A stretch of DNA of 64,000 nucleotides. It comes from Hominisplanchenecus murintestinalis (GTDB lineage: Bacteria > Bacillota > Clostridia > Lachnospirales > Lachnospiraceae). Below, piece after piece: positions 15,889 through 27,000 of the stretch. The notes under the pieces were generated by a model. That model was not told the origin of the DNA. It was given only the letters and a program-made list of their open reading frames with translations, and searched no databases. Every line of letters begins with the position of its first letter. Position 1 is the first letter of the stretch. Both the position numbers and the translations under genes were made by a program. The stretch lies in contig SRZB01000014.1 in assembly GCA_004793585.1 (NCBI GenBank), positions 1 to 64,000 on the forward strand, given 5' to 3'.

Positions 15889-15906
15889 TTGTCTTTATTT
15901 TAACAA
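15889..15906 (-). promoter_or_regulatory. Second, weaker Rex-like half-site pair
   Basis: On the minus strand TTGTTAA, 4 nt, then AAGACAA. The left half is a perfect Rex half-site; the right half differs from TTAACAA at three positions. It lies about 20 nt before the mdh start, within the transcript leader. It is listed only because a better site lies at the promoter. Confidence 0.25.
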
Positions 15907-15935
15907 TCATAGCAAAAAAATTATGAAACCGTGCC

Positions 15936-15986
15936 CGTTTACCGTATTCCCCGTTTATAAAATGTAAGCGGAGGGTACGGTAAACG
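15936..15986 (-). promoter_or_regulatory. 11-bp perfect inverted repeat in the operon leader
   Basis: CGTTTACCGTA (15,936-15,946) and TACGGTAAACG (15,976-15,986) are separated by 29 nt. The repeat lies between the promoter and the mdh start, so it would form a hairpin in the 190-nt leader or serve as a two-site operator. It resembles no riboswitch I recognise. Confidence 0.5.
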
Positions 15987-16065
15987 TGGACGTCAAAAAA
16001 CAATCCGAGTAAACCGCTTCATTACTCCGCACTTAAGGAAGCATTCGCTCGATTTCATTACACTC

Positions 16066-16094
16066 ATCATAACACATTGATAAGAATTTAACAA
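16066..16094 (-). promoter_or_regulatory. Operon promoter with a near-perfect Rex operator
   Basis: On the minus strand the -35 is TTGTTA (16,094-16,089) and the -10 is TATGAT (16,071-16,066), with a 17-bp spacer. The 18 bp at 16,077-16,094 read TTGTTAAATTCTTATCAA, one mismatch from the clostridial Rex consensus TTGTTAAnnnnTTAACAA. The operator covers the -35 and the spacer, so Rex binding would block polymerase. Release at a high NADH/NAD+ ratio would switch on this NADH-consuming operon. Transcription should start near 16,059. Confidence 0.75.
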
Positions 16095-16120
16095 GAGAAT
16101 TCTGAACTTTTTTGCTTTTA

Positions 16121-16160
16121 AAAAAGTGCGCACAAATTTCTGAATTTGTGCGCACTTTTT
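16121..16160 (-). terminator. Intrinsic terminator of the NlpC/P60 gene
   Basis: An 18-bp perfect stem (AAAAAGTGCGCACAAATT and its complement) with a 4-nt loop lies 17 nt after the stop codon of the hydrolase gene. The T-rich 3' arm works on the minus strand. The symmetric arms mean it could also stop transcription from the other side. It isolates the hydrolase gene from the operon promoter. Confidence 0.88.
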
Positions 16161-16177
16161 ATTACAAAATCCTTTTC

Positions 16178-17659
16178 TTATTTCAAGAAAACCGGCCTTC
16201 TCACATATTTAAACCCTGACGACCACGCCTCGCCTATCACTACTCCGTTCTGGCTGGAAGAACAATGCGCCACGATAAGGCTTCCGTCTGAGTTCCTGCC
16301 AACCACAACTCCTACATGGTTCCTGTCTCCTGCCTCGGGAGACGCATAAAATACCAAATCCCCCGGCAGCGCCTCGTTGCCGTCTACCATCTCTGAAGCA
16401 TTCCACTGGGTCGTGGTATGGTTACCGATACCGCCGTCTGTCCCGCCCAGGGCATTATAGAATGCCCAGCATACAAATCCGCTGCAGTCAAGGCCAAACC
16501 CCCTGGTCGTTCCTGTCGATACGCTTCCTCCTGCGGTAACCTTAGACGGTTCTCCCCATCTGGTATCCCAGCCCATAGCATAAGACTTTCCGCCCCAGAA
16601 ATAACCGACCCGTCCTACAAGGCTGCACGCTGCTGCTACAATCGCCGCCCTTGCGTCTGACACGCCGCTTCCTGTTCCTCCGTAAGCAAAACCCTTTGCT
16701 GCGGCTGCGATTGTACACAGCCGCTTGCATTCATCCCCTGTATATTTCTCAAGAAGCTTTCTTCCGCTTTCATCCAAGTTATTCAGCTCCGCATAATCAT
16801 GGATGTCCAGGGAGCAGATTTCCTTTTCCAAATCCACTTCCTTCGAAAGTTTCTTTGTAATAATCGAATCCCTGCGGACATTCATAAAGAAGAATATCTT
16901 TTCCAGCTCTTCTTTCGCTTCCGCATCCAGGTGGATTGCTTTGCCCGAATCACCGTCCTGGACTCTCAGCACATAAACCGCGAGCACATCCTGCCAGTTC
17001 TGCACCTGAAATTCGTCCGGCTGTTCCAGCCACTGGCAAAAATCCTTTTCGACTTCTTCCATAACCTCTGAAAATTCCTCGTCGAAACTCAGATGATAAG
17101 ATGCCGAAAGCTGCTCCAGATAAATCTTATTTCCTGCGATGATATTTGCCAGGAGATTGGCGTTCGCATCCGAATGATCCTCCTGCTCCTTTGCCTGCTT
17201 CGGGCGTTTTATGGTTATCAGCCCGTTTTTCCCTTTTATTTTCTTATTTCCCTTTTTCTCTCCCGGTGTTTCAGGAGTTTCTTCCGTCGTCCCCACAGTA
17301 TCCGGCTCCGTAACCGTTGGTGTTTCCGACTCTGTCTGTTTCACCGTTTCCGTCTGCACAACAGCTGCCGTCTCACTCTCCGATTCTGTTTCTGTCGGCA
17401 TAGTCGTTTCTGACTCTGTGTGGGATTCTGTCTGTGTCTCCGTCTGTGTCTCTGTTTCTGTTGGTTTCTCTGTTGGTTTCTCAGTTTCTTTCTCTGTCTG
17501 CGTCTCAGAAATACCTTCCGTAACCATCTCTGAATCCGCTTGTCTTTCTTTGATATCTGTTATTCGCTCTGCCGCAAATACCATTCCGGGAGTCTGCAGA
17601 ACCAAAGCGCCCGACAGTACCAGGCATCCTGTCATCTTGCTTAATTTTTTTAAATTCAT
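16178..17659 (-). CDS. Secreted NlpC/P60 peptidoglycan hydrolase
   Basis: This 493-residue protein has a signal peptide (KK followed by a hydrophobic core, cleavage probably after VFA-A near residue 30). A Thr/Glu/Ser-rich low-complexity linker of repeated TE, TET and TES units follows (about 45-135), then a basic KKGNKKIKGK patch. A mostly helical middle region is next (about 160-320). The C-terminal NlpC/P60 domain starts near 335, with catalytic Cys in DCSGFV, His in NHVGVV and a third His in VAHCSSS. Such enzymes cut gamma-D-Glu-diaminopimelate bonds in stem peptides. The linker may span or bind the wall. AAGGAG lies 5 nt before the ATG. It is a single-gene unit. Confidence 0.9.
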   Translation of the reverse strand: MNLKKLSKMTGCLVLSGALVLQTPGMVFAAERITDIKERQADSEMVTEGISETQTEKETEKPTEKPTETETQTETQTESHTESETTMPTETESESETAAVVQTETVKQTESETPTVTEPDTVGTTEETPETPGEKKGNKKIKGKNGLITIKRPKQAKEQEDHSDANANLLANIIAGNKIYLEQLSASYHLSFDEEFSEVMEEVEKDFCQWLEQPDEFQVQNWQDVLAVYVLRVQDGDSGKAIHLDAEAKEELEKIFFFMNVRRDSIITKKLSKEVDLEKEICSLDIHDYAELNNLDESGRKLLEKYTGDECKRLCTIAAAAKGFAYGGTGSGVSDARAAIVAAACSLVGRVGYFWGGKSYAMGWDTRWGEPSKVTAGGSVSTGTTRGFGLDCSGFVCWAFYNALGGTDGGIGNHTTTQWNASEMVDGNEALPGDLVFYASPEAGDRNHVGVVVGRNSDGSLIVAHCSSSQNGVVIGEAWSSGFKYVRRPVFLK

Positions 17660-17734
17660 ATGTACTCCTTACTCATATATGACTTGAAAATCAAACTGCT
17701 ATATAAGCACTTCATAGAATTTTTTCTATTATAT

Positions 17735-17761
17735 ATTATACCCTTCTTACTCAAAATGCAA
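17735..17761 (-). promoter_or_regulatory. Candidate promoter of the NlpC/P60 gene
   Basis: On the minus strand TTGCAT (17,761-17,756) and TATAAT (17,740-17,735) are separated by 15 bp, which is short. A second overlapping TATAAT follows 7 bp later. The location, about 75 nt before the start codon and just inside the MITE, is sensible. Confidence 0.35.
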
Positions 17762-17778
17762 GAAAATCATGGAAATTT

Positions 17779-17937
17779 CACAGACTGTAACAGTTCAGCC
17801 TGCGGCTTCACTGTTACGGAATCCAGCCCATTTAAAGTTTGCTGTTCGCAAAGGGCTGGATTCTCCGGCTGAATTTACGCATTCTCACGGACTTTGCAGC
17901 AAGTGCAAAGTCCTGGTCTGAACTGTTACCACAGACT
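17779..17937. mobile_element. IS66-type MITE, 143 bp, with 8-bp target duplication
   Basis: The element spans 17,787-17,929. It begins GTAACAGTTCAG and ends CTGAACTGTTAC, a perfect 12-bp terminal inverted repeat. It is flanked exactly by the direct repeat CACAGACT (17,779-17,786 and 17,930-17,937). IS66-family elements have GTAA ends and 8-bp duplications, so this looks like a non-autonomous derivative. It has no coding capacity. The inside is highly folded: GAATCCAGCCC / GGGCTGGATTC, GGACTTTGC / GCAAAGTCC, TTTGC / GCAAA, and a left-end near-palindrome ending CTGTTAC at 17,817. Confidence 0.8.
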
Positions 17938-17994
17938 TCTATATAAAAAGCTTTACTACACATAAAAAATTGGAACTTGCATACTTAAAAACAC

Positions 17995-18029
17995 GAAAAT
18001 GCCCCTGGCATTTTGCCAGGGACATTTTC
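17995..18029 (-). terminator. Intrinsic terminator of the giant surface protein gene
   Basis: On the minus strand GAAAATGTCCCTGGCA pairs with TGCCAGGGGCATTTTC around a 3-nt loop, followed by GTGTTTTT. The stem starts 6 nt after the stop codon at 18,035. Confidence 0.88.
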
Positions 18030-18034
18030 ACTTT

Positions 18035-21000
18035 TTAGCTTTCTTCGTCCTCTTTCTTACGCTTTTTGAAGAAGACCAGGAGCCCTATCATCAGTCCTGA
18101 TACCGCCAGCACCAGGATATATTTCCCTATCTGGGTATCATCCCCGGTACGTACCGTTTCCACCGGGTCGTCTGTCTCTGTCTCTAAAGGCTCTGTGCCC
18201 GGTACATACGGCTGGTTCTTTGGCAGCGGCCATACCTCCATATCTGCGGTAATGCCCTCGCCGCCATCTTCAAGAAGCGCCGCGCCGCGGCCGATGTCCA
18301 CATGTATCTGGTCAAGGGAAACTACGTCCCGTCCCAGATAGTAGTCACGGTGTACTTCCGCCAGCTCGAACTCACTGCTGATTACCAGCTGCGGCCCTGC
18401 GGCGGGAAGTCCGCTCTCCTCTTTCCCTTCCATCGTTGTCGCATCATTGAAGTCATTGACTTTTTCTGCCAGCGCCTGGTAGTCCTCTGATGCATCATAC
18501 AGCCCGGCCCCCAGCGCCGCCGCATTGGTGGCCTGCCTTCCAGGGTACTTCACGGAGAAGGCTGCATCGTCCTTCGGCTTCATAATCGATACACGATAGC
18601 GGTACGGTGTGAGATATTCTTTGGATTCCTTTTCCATATCTGCCACAGGGACGCGGAACATGTAGCGCCCGTCTTCCTCCGTCAGTATACGGGATTTCCC
18701 GTCCGCATCCGGCGTCTCTTTCCACATCTGTGCAGCCGCGTCATAGCGGTACAGGATGACATTTACTGCCTTCCTTCCCTGCTCTTCCCCGTTCCGTATG
18801 CCGTCTTTGTTTTCATCCACAAACACACTTCCTGCCACTACGGTTTCCGTATCCAGTACATGCAGCCCAAAGTCCAGCATATCCTGCACGGTGGTGTAGC
18901 CCATGTGGTAGCTGTAGCCATAGGCGTTCTCTTTCTCTGCCGCCCCGCCCAGCCGGAAGCTCCGGGTGATGCCCTGTGCCTGGTCGGTCAGGTATCCTGC
19001 CAGATTCAGGTGGGCATAATCGTTATCCACACTGTCGTCCCCAGCATTCAGGGGCACATAGTATGCATTGGAAGGTTTCTCCATGCGCAGCCTGTACCTG
19101 TACGGCCGCCTGGTCTTTCTGTCCAGTACGGGCACATCCCCAAAGCGGTAGTTCCCTTCCGCATCCGTGGTACAGGATGCATATGCCCGGTAGACGCCAT
19201 CCTGAAGGATTCCGTCTGTCTCCTCGCCCGGCACATCTGTCTCGACAGGTGATATCCACTCCGGCTCTTCCGGCGTCTCATCGGGCTTCTTATCCGGGTC
19301 TTCCTCCCCGGTGGACGGATTCTTATCTCCTGCTCCCTCAGATGGATCCTTATTCTCTGTTTCTGTACCTGCTTCTGTATCTGCCGTACGTTTCACCGCT
19401 TTCCTGTCCGGCGCGTTTTCATCTGTCCCGGCTCCTTCTGTGCCTTCAGACGGCTTCTTATCCGGATCTTCCCCGCCTGTGCCTTCAGACGGCTTCTTAT
19501 CCGGATCTTCCCCGCCTGTGCCTTCAGGCGGTTCCTTATCAGGGTCTTCCTCTTCCTTGTCTGCAAACAACGCCAGTCCTGAGGCCGTATCCCCTTCCTC
19601 AATGTCCGTACCTTCAATCATTACGTCCAGATATACTTTATGGCCTTCCAGCCCCGGTTCTGTACCCTGCAGGCCGTCCCAGTCCTTATCGTTCCACACG
19701 ATTCCTTCGACCAGGCTTCCCCTGTAAGGCATGAACCCGGCATCAATGCCGTCATAGCTCTCTGCCAGCACAATGCTGTAGCCGTCCAGCTTGTTTTCAT
19801 CTGTCTCCTCCGGATCTGCAGTCTTTGGCGCCACCAGGATTTCAGGCGTCATTTCCGTGGTCGCTTCATCCAAGTCACTGTCCATCACGCCATCTCCTGC
19901 CAGATGCCAAGTGACATCGAAGCCTTCCGGAAGCTCCGGAACCCTCAGCTTATATCCCAGGATAACCCTGCGTTCCGTGCCGCCTGCTTCTTTCAAGATT
20001 CCGTTAGTAGGAAGTCCGTCAAACCGATAAACGCCATTCTCATCCGTTACTGCAGTGACCAGCCCGTCTTTATCCGGCACAGATACCGGTCTGTCCTCAA
20101 GGCCGTCATCGGGAACTTCACCCGCATCTCCTCCCGGATTCTCATCTGGGTTCTCACCCGTGTTTCCTCCCGGATTCTCGTCTGGGTTTTCACCCGTGTT
20201 TCCTCCTGGATTCCCGTCTGGGTTTTCACCTGTGTTTCCTCCTGGATTCCCGTCTGCTTCCGCCTCCCGGCGTTTTGCTTTCCTGCCTTCCGGCTCTGGC
20301 TCCGGTTCCTGTTCCGGCTGGGCGCTCATAAAGGAAATCCACTTATCCGCTTTTTTCCATTTGCCCTTATCCAGATAGTACTGATCCAGGAATACTTTTA
20401 TGCCTGCCTGCCGCTTCTCCGTCTCCTGACGGATTCCATCGGCTTCGCCTTTCTCATCATAATCCTCTGTCCAGGCGGTTCCTGTAATGGAAGTTGTCTG
20501 GTATGGGGAGAACCCGGCATTCATGCTGCCGATATCCTCCGAGTACGCCAGGTCGTAATTCCTGCCGCCAGCCTGACGGTAATTGTAGCTGTTGCCTGAA
20601 AAACCGCCTGCAGCTTCCTTCGCAAATACCAGCCAGCCGCTGTTCTCCTCTTCGGGCCAGGACATATGCAGCCCTTCCCACAGAAGCTTGTTGTCCTTCT
20701 CGCTGCCGTCCTCAACCATGTATTTGCTCACAGCATACTGCTTGAGCACTTTCGCCAGTGTCGCACCGTCCCCGTCTACATGGAGCTGGTAACCTGCAAG
20801 ACAGCGTGTGCCGTCGATATTCAGGGATGCCGGAAGGTTCCCAAACTTATACGTCCCGTCTTCTCCCGTCTTTTTCTCCTGCCTGAAATCTTCTGCCTTC
20901 GTCCACCTGCCATCTTTATAGTATGCCTGGGTCAATACCAGTTCCAGCCCTTCTATCTTCTCTTCGCCTTCGTCCAGAATGCCGTCATGGTTGGCGTCTT

Positions 21001-24000
21001 TCCAGACTATGCCAAGCAGTGCCGCGTCCTCATAGCGTTTCAGCCCTGCATCCAGCCCGTCTATATCCGTGCCCTGGCAGGCATCATAGGAGATTCCCTC
21101 CACCTCCGCCACATTGACGGGGTTTGCATTCTTCCCTGCCTCGGCAGCTACCACGATGTATTCATCCGCCGCCGTCAGCCTGCCGCTGTCCGCATCATCC
21201 GAGATGATCCAGTCGCTGTCTTTCGCCCGGTTGCTTCCTGCCCGGTACTTCGTCACCGCATAGGTATCCCACAGGCCGTCTGCCGCGCATCTGTCCATAT
21301 CGATGCGTACCTGGTAGCCATAGATTTTGAAATTGCCAAGTATGATATTCCCATCCTCGTCGTACGCATCCTGATGGGTCGGCAGTTTATCAAAACGGTA
21401 GCCTCCTGTCACGGCATCCGTCCGGGCTTCTTTGCCTGCAAACCCGTCATCTTTCACCCAGTTTCCGTTTTCATAAATGAAACGCTCCAGCTTTACTGTC
21501 AATGCCTCTGTAACCGGTTTTTCGTCCGGATCCTGGATGCCGTCATAATTCTTGTCTTCCCAGACCCATCCGCTGATGCTTCCCGTCGCGTAAGGCAGCT
21601 CTCCCGCATTTCCGCTGGCCTTCGTCTCCGGCGCCGCCAGCATATCGTAAATCTTTCCGTCTGGCGCCATCACGCAGTAGCTGCTGTGTGCCCGTTTGAC
21701 TTCATCAGCCGCCGGGAGGAATTCCTCATCCTCCATCAGGGTCAGCGGGACTTTCATTTCATCCGGCTTTCCTTCTTCTGGCTTCGTTTCGCCCGGCTCG
21801 CCTGTTCCCGGCCCATCCTGCACTGCTTTTACACCTTCCCGGGCAGCTGCCGCATCCGGATCCTCCTGCCTTAAATCGCTCCACTTGAGGCTTTCTTTTC
21901 CCTGGCGGTACTTCGTCAGCGTCCAGCCCTGGTTCATGGCATCCATCCGCACCTGGTATGCTGTCAGCCGCCTTATATTCCCGACTTCCAGCATCGCAGG
22001 GATATCCGCAAACTCATACCTTCCGTTTTCGTCAGTAAGCGTCGTGGCATATCCTGCCTGAGACAGCTCCCACTCACCCTTCTTTGACAGATAGTACTGA
22101 TCCAGGTATACCGTCTGCCCTTCGATTGGGACGTCCACGGTCTTATCACTCTGCCGTATGCCATCATAATCCTTGTCGTTCCATACCCAGCCATACATGG
22201 TGGTCGTTTCCAGCTCTTTCAGGCCCACATCCGGGCCATGCGCATTGGTCCCTGTCAGGATATCATATTCCCTGCCTGCATATTCAAACACATATGCGCC
22301 TTTGTCATCATTCGTCCCTTTTGCCGCCTCTTTTGCCGTCACGCTGAATTCCCGTTCCGTTGTCCCGTCGCGGTCTACCAGCGGGTAATCTTCGCCTAAA
22401 TCCATCGTACCCACGGCATCACTGTCGATCTCATTATCCTGCCCTTTATGGTACCAGGTGGTCTCATAACCTGTTATCTTCTCCTGGCGCGGCAGCGTCA
22501 TCTTATACCCTGCCAGATACCACTTTCCTTCCTTCTCGATATGCACCGGGAGCCCTTCAAAGAGGTATCTGCCGTCATCGCCCGTAACTGCCTGTGCATA
22601 TCCTGCCTGTTCTTTCGTCCACTCTCCATCTGCATCCAGGTAATACTGGTCAATGGTAAGTGTTAATCTCGGGAAGCCCTCTTCATCTTCCTGATGGATG
22701 CCGTCATACGCTTTCTCCTTCCAGATAAGCCCTGACAGGCTTCCTGTTTCCGGCCCTTTCAGGCCGCCGTCATAGCCGCCTATATTTCCGCCGCCCTGGA
22801 CGATGTCATATTTAACCTTTCCTTCATTCAGGCAGTAGTCCTCATTATGCGGCTGTCTGGATGTGCTTGCCGCTGCGAAGTAATCCTTCTCCACAGGCGC
22901 CGTTCCTTTTGTCAGGTACAGGTCTGTCACTGCCAGGTCGCTGTCCACAGACGTATCCTTTCCCTGGTGGTACCTGGTGACACGGTAGCCCTCCGGAAGC
23001 TCCTTAAGCTTCAGCCTGTAGTACGTCACATGCCAGCTTCCTGCATCCGGGTCTTCATAGTAAGTCCCTACATTATTGAAGGTATAGTGCCCTGTGCTGT
23101 CTGTAACGGCTTCCCTTTCATCCAGTTTGCGGAAGTCCCCGGAATCCCGGATATACCGTTCCAGTACCACGGTTACGCCTGGAATGCCCGGCTCCGCCAT
23201 ATCGTCCGGATCATCTGGATCCACTTCCGTTTTGCGGATGCCGTCGTAGTCCCTGTCATTCCAGATGATACCTTTCACCTGGATTTTCTCGAACTCTTTC
23301 AAGCCGCCGTCGTGAATCAGCCGGCTGCCGCCATCCGTCACATCGTAAAGCTTCCTTCCGTAAGGCATCAGGTTTTTGGGATCTGCCCCCTCCTGCGCCT
23401 CATTAGCCAGCACGATTGGCATCATGTCGATATCCGTCAGATAATATGCTTTCTTTCCGTCCGGCGTGTCTTTCGCCTCTGTCAGCATATCGCTGTCCAG
23501 CTCTTCGCCAAGCTCTTTATCCGGCCTGTTCTGATACTTAGTGACCGCATAGTGCGCAGGCAGCCCCTCTAAAACATCCTTATCAATGCGGAGCCTGTAT
23601 CCTGCCAGGCAGGCGGGCCCGCCATCCGGCGTATAGGTGGTTTTTTCCTGGAACACGAAATTCCCGGCATCCGTAGTCGTCTTTTGGGATGTAAAACGCT
23701 CCTCCTGCTGTTTCCACTGCATTGCCTCATTATCCCAGTAATACCTCTCCACAGTCACGGCCACGCCGCCGATGCCTGGTTCCAGCCCTTCCTGGATGCC
23801 GTTGTAGTTCCCGTCACTCCAGATCGTATCGCCCAGGAAGCCTCTTCCGGCATCTACAAAGCCAAGCCCCAGCTGCATCTTATGCTTATATCCCTGGCCA
23901 AGCGCGTCATACAGCGGCCTGCCGTCTTCTCCCAGCTCATACTGCACTTCGAAAGGCTTCGTCTGCATGGAAAGGCCGACTTTCTCCAAATCATTGTCGT

Positions 24001-27000
24001 TCTCTGCCGCCAGGGCACTGTCATTGTGCTTGTAAGGCGTCGGCTTTAAAATAACCGCGTCATCTTCATTCTCTGCCTTAACCAGATACCATCCCGGGCG
24101 TACCCGGAACGCGAACTTCCCGTTCTCCGCACTGGCCAAATCTGAAACATCTGTAATTTCTGTCAGGATAGATGCCGGCTTTCCGTCAATGTCGTTTGCT
24201 TCTTTAAGCTCTTCTGTATCCGGGTCATACTCATACAGCGTCACCCGTACTTTTCCGAGCTTATCCTCGCTGTCATCCATGAAACCGTCGATATCCGGCG
24301 TATCCTCCCCGCTGTCCGGGTCCATGTGCTCATCAAACCATGCCCAGCCGCCTATCGTATGCGGCCTGCCGATTCCCACATTGTAGGAAGTCATGGCCAG
24401 GTCATAACGCTGGTGTGGCGTCAGCCCGTCTGCGCCCACCGTAGTGTCATCCATATCTGCCGCATTTACCTGGATCACATCCCTTGTCTGCGCCACCAGG
24501 CTGGTCACTGCCATCGCATCTCCCGGCGCATCTCCTACGCCTTCATTCCCCAGGTCAGGGAGCGTGTCACCCTTACGGTAAATATCAAGCTTTGTCTTTG
24601 TGTCACCGATATCCAGCGTCGTTACCGCATAGTTCGCCAGGCTCTCCGGGAAGGTAAACCGCAGTCTGTATCTGCCGGGCTTCAGGTCTGAAAGCATGTA
24701 GTAGCCTTTGTGCCCGAAGTAGTCGCTCTCTGAGATATAAGCCGCTGCCGGCCCACAGTCCGTGTAACGGTTAATCTGGTTCTCACCAGTTGTCTGTATC
24801 TCGCCCGTAGCCTCGTCAATGAGCGCATACTTCACGCCTTCCCCATCACGCTTCACTTCTGTAATAGCCTCGCCGTTCCGGTTCACCACATAGCCATTCT
24901 CGCTCAGCAGCTCCACTTTCACATGGTTGATTCCCGGGTCATCCGGTATACCGTCGAAGTCCAGGTCTGTCGTAAGTTTTGATACCTGGAGCCGCCCGTT
25001 CGTGCCTTCTTCGTATTCTGCCTCATTCATCAGCGTATCATAGTTAAAGTCATGCCATATATAGCTTCCGATATACCCCCTGCCTTCCGGCGCATTCAGA
25101 TATACTCCGGCTTTACTGTTCTCTCCGGTCATGCCTGCGCCCACGGCATGGTGTACAAAAGTATTCCATCCGCAGTAACCCTTGGAATCAATGAACTGTG
25201 TGCTGGCGTCTCCTGAAACATCCCCTACGTATTTCGGCACGTTCAGCGGTGCGTGCATGGAGTAGCTCATTTCAATACGGTTATAGTCTTTGATATAGTA
25301 ACTCTTATCTTCCATCTCCATCCAGATGGAACGTATCGCCTTAATGGCAGCCTCATACGCGTCCGGATTATTTTTCGTAGCGGCAATCAGGTCTGCCAGC
25401 CTCACCATCTTCCGGCTCTTCTTCCTGGCGTCATCCCCGATCAGGACGCCGTAGAAGTACATATCCTTGGTTCCGAACTCCATGCCCTGGGACTCATCCG
25501 CCTTATATGGCGGCAGCGCAGAGACATCTAATGGCTTATAGGTATTTCCTGTCTGTTCAAAGGGGCCTACCCATATATCATAGTCCTTCGGGTGCGCCGC
25601 ATCCTTCGTCATCTCCAGCAGCTCCCCTTCCGGGAACTCCGTAGACTTGTTCGGGTCATATACCCTTACCTCTATCGAATCAGGCAGCAGCCAGCCGTTC
25701 CATGAGGAATCCCTCGGGATCTGGTTATTTGCCGTGTCGCCGCTGTAGGTCTGGCTGTCCCCCAGGTGCGGGAGCACATCATACAGGGATACTTCACTGT
25801 GCTCTTTCGGGTCCCCGGTAGACTGGTTCATGACAGATACATGGAACGTATAGTCCGTCCCTTCCGGCACGCTGGCCGGGCCGCTGTTATAATCGTAGTC
25901 GCTGTGGATCTGGCTGTCTACCTTCTTGATCTGCTTGAGGGTCGGCTCCTCCTTGAAGCTGAGCCCTGAAATCGTACGCCGTAAGGACATCTCCACGGTC
26001 ATCCCATTGTCATTCACATCACGGGAGTCTGTTACCAGGCCGCAGCTTCCGAACCCGTCCTCTGCCGTCGGGATATATGGCGTATAGTTGCCCTTTTTAA
26101 ACCCATAGCCATAGGACTCCATCAGCTCCTGGGAAACAGCGGCGCCCCTGTCTGCATTGATTGGCATCATGAATTCTATCATCAGGCGCTGGCCGGGCCA
26201 CAGCCTGCCTTTAAACTTGAACAGCGCTATCCGCCGCTGGCGCCCGGTCGCCAGGTTAACCACCTTATCCACAAAGTATGGGTCTTCTGACAATTCTACT
26301 TCTATATCATCGCTGTCTACCAGCTCTGGTATCGGCTGCCCTTCCTCGTCCAGAATCAATTCACCTGTATCAGGGTCTATCTTATCCTGCACCAGGGTCC
26401 AAGTCCAGTGGGGAACTGCATCGTCCAGATTTTTCAGCGGATTCTGCGGGCTTCCCCCCGTTTTTGAGTAACTGTCGCTCAAATAATCCGGGTCGTCCCC
26501 CAGCAGGCTGGAGTATGGGACATACGTCAGGTCTTTCAGGTTCTGGATATACGGGACCACTACGGAAATGTTCGGGTCTGTCAGCGTATCCTCTTCCTTT
26601 ATTTCCTTTTGCACGATATTCCCTTCGCTGTCTGTCTCTGTCCGCACCGGCCAGGTATACTTTTTCTGGTCGAGCTGCTCAACACTGTAATTTACCGCAG
26701 TCACACGGTACTTCATCATCTTGCTCGTGCTTGGGTCTATGATCAGGCCGCCTTCATTCTTCCTCCAGTGGTAGCTTGTAATACCAGAACCGCCGAAATA
26801 ACTCATTTCCATCCGGAATCCGAAATACGGAAGCTCAGGGTCTACATAAATTCCGGCACGCGCCCGTTTTCCCATCTCCAGGTATTTCAAATCATCATAC
26901 CGTGTCAGACACTGTACAAAGTAGTTCGAATGGATAACTACCGTTGGATCACCGGAAGATGTTGCCGCCTGTACATAGGCACAGTTCCTTTTGACATCCT

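Larger units (their letters stand above)
18600..25090 (-). repeat. Array of about eleven SdrD-B-like domains
   Basis: Within the giant protein, units of about 150-200 residues each begin with an aromatic-acidic calcium-loop motif. Examples are GSYIWHDFNYD, GDTIWSDGNYNGIQE, GIIWNDRDYDGIRK, GLIWKEKAYDGIHQ, GWVWEDKNYDGIQD, GIVWKDANHDGILDEGE and AGSVFVDENKDGIRNGEE. Most then have a YRF/YxF strand and a late GxDxGL motif before the next unit. In staphylococcal Sdr proteins such B domains bind calcium and form rigid stalks. Confidence 0.8.

Noticed and set aside
17779-17937. Plain rho-independent terminator or riboswitch for the NlpC/P60 gene
   Set aside because: Exact 8-bp direct repeats abutting GTAA-ended inverted repeats are better explained by transposition.
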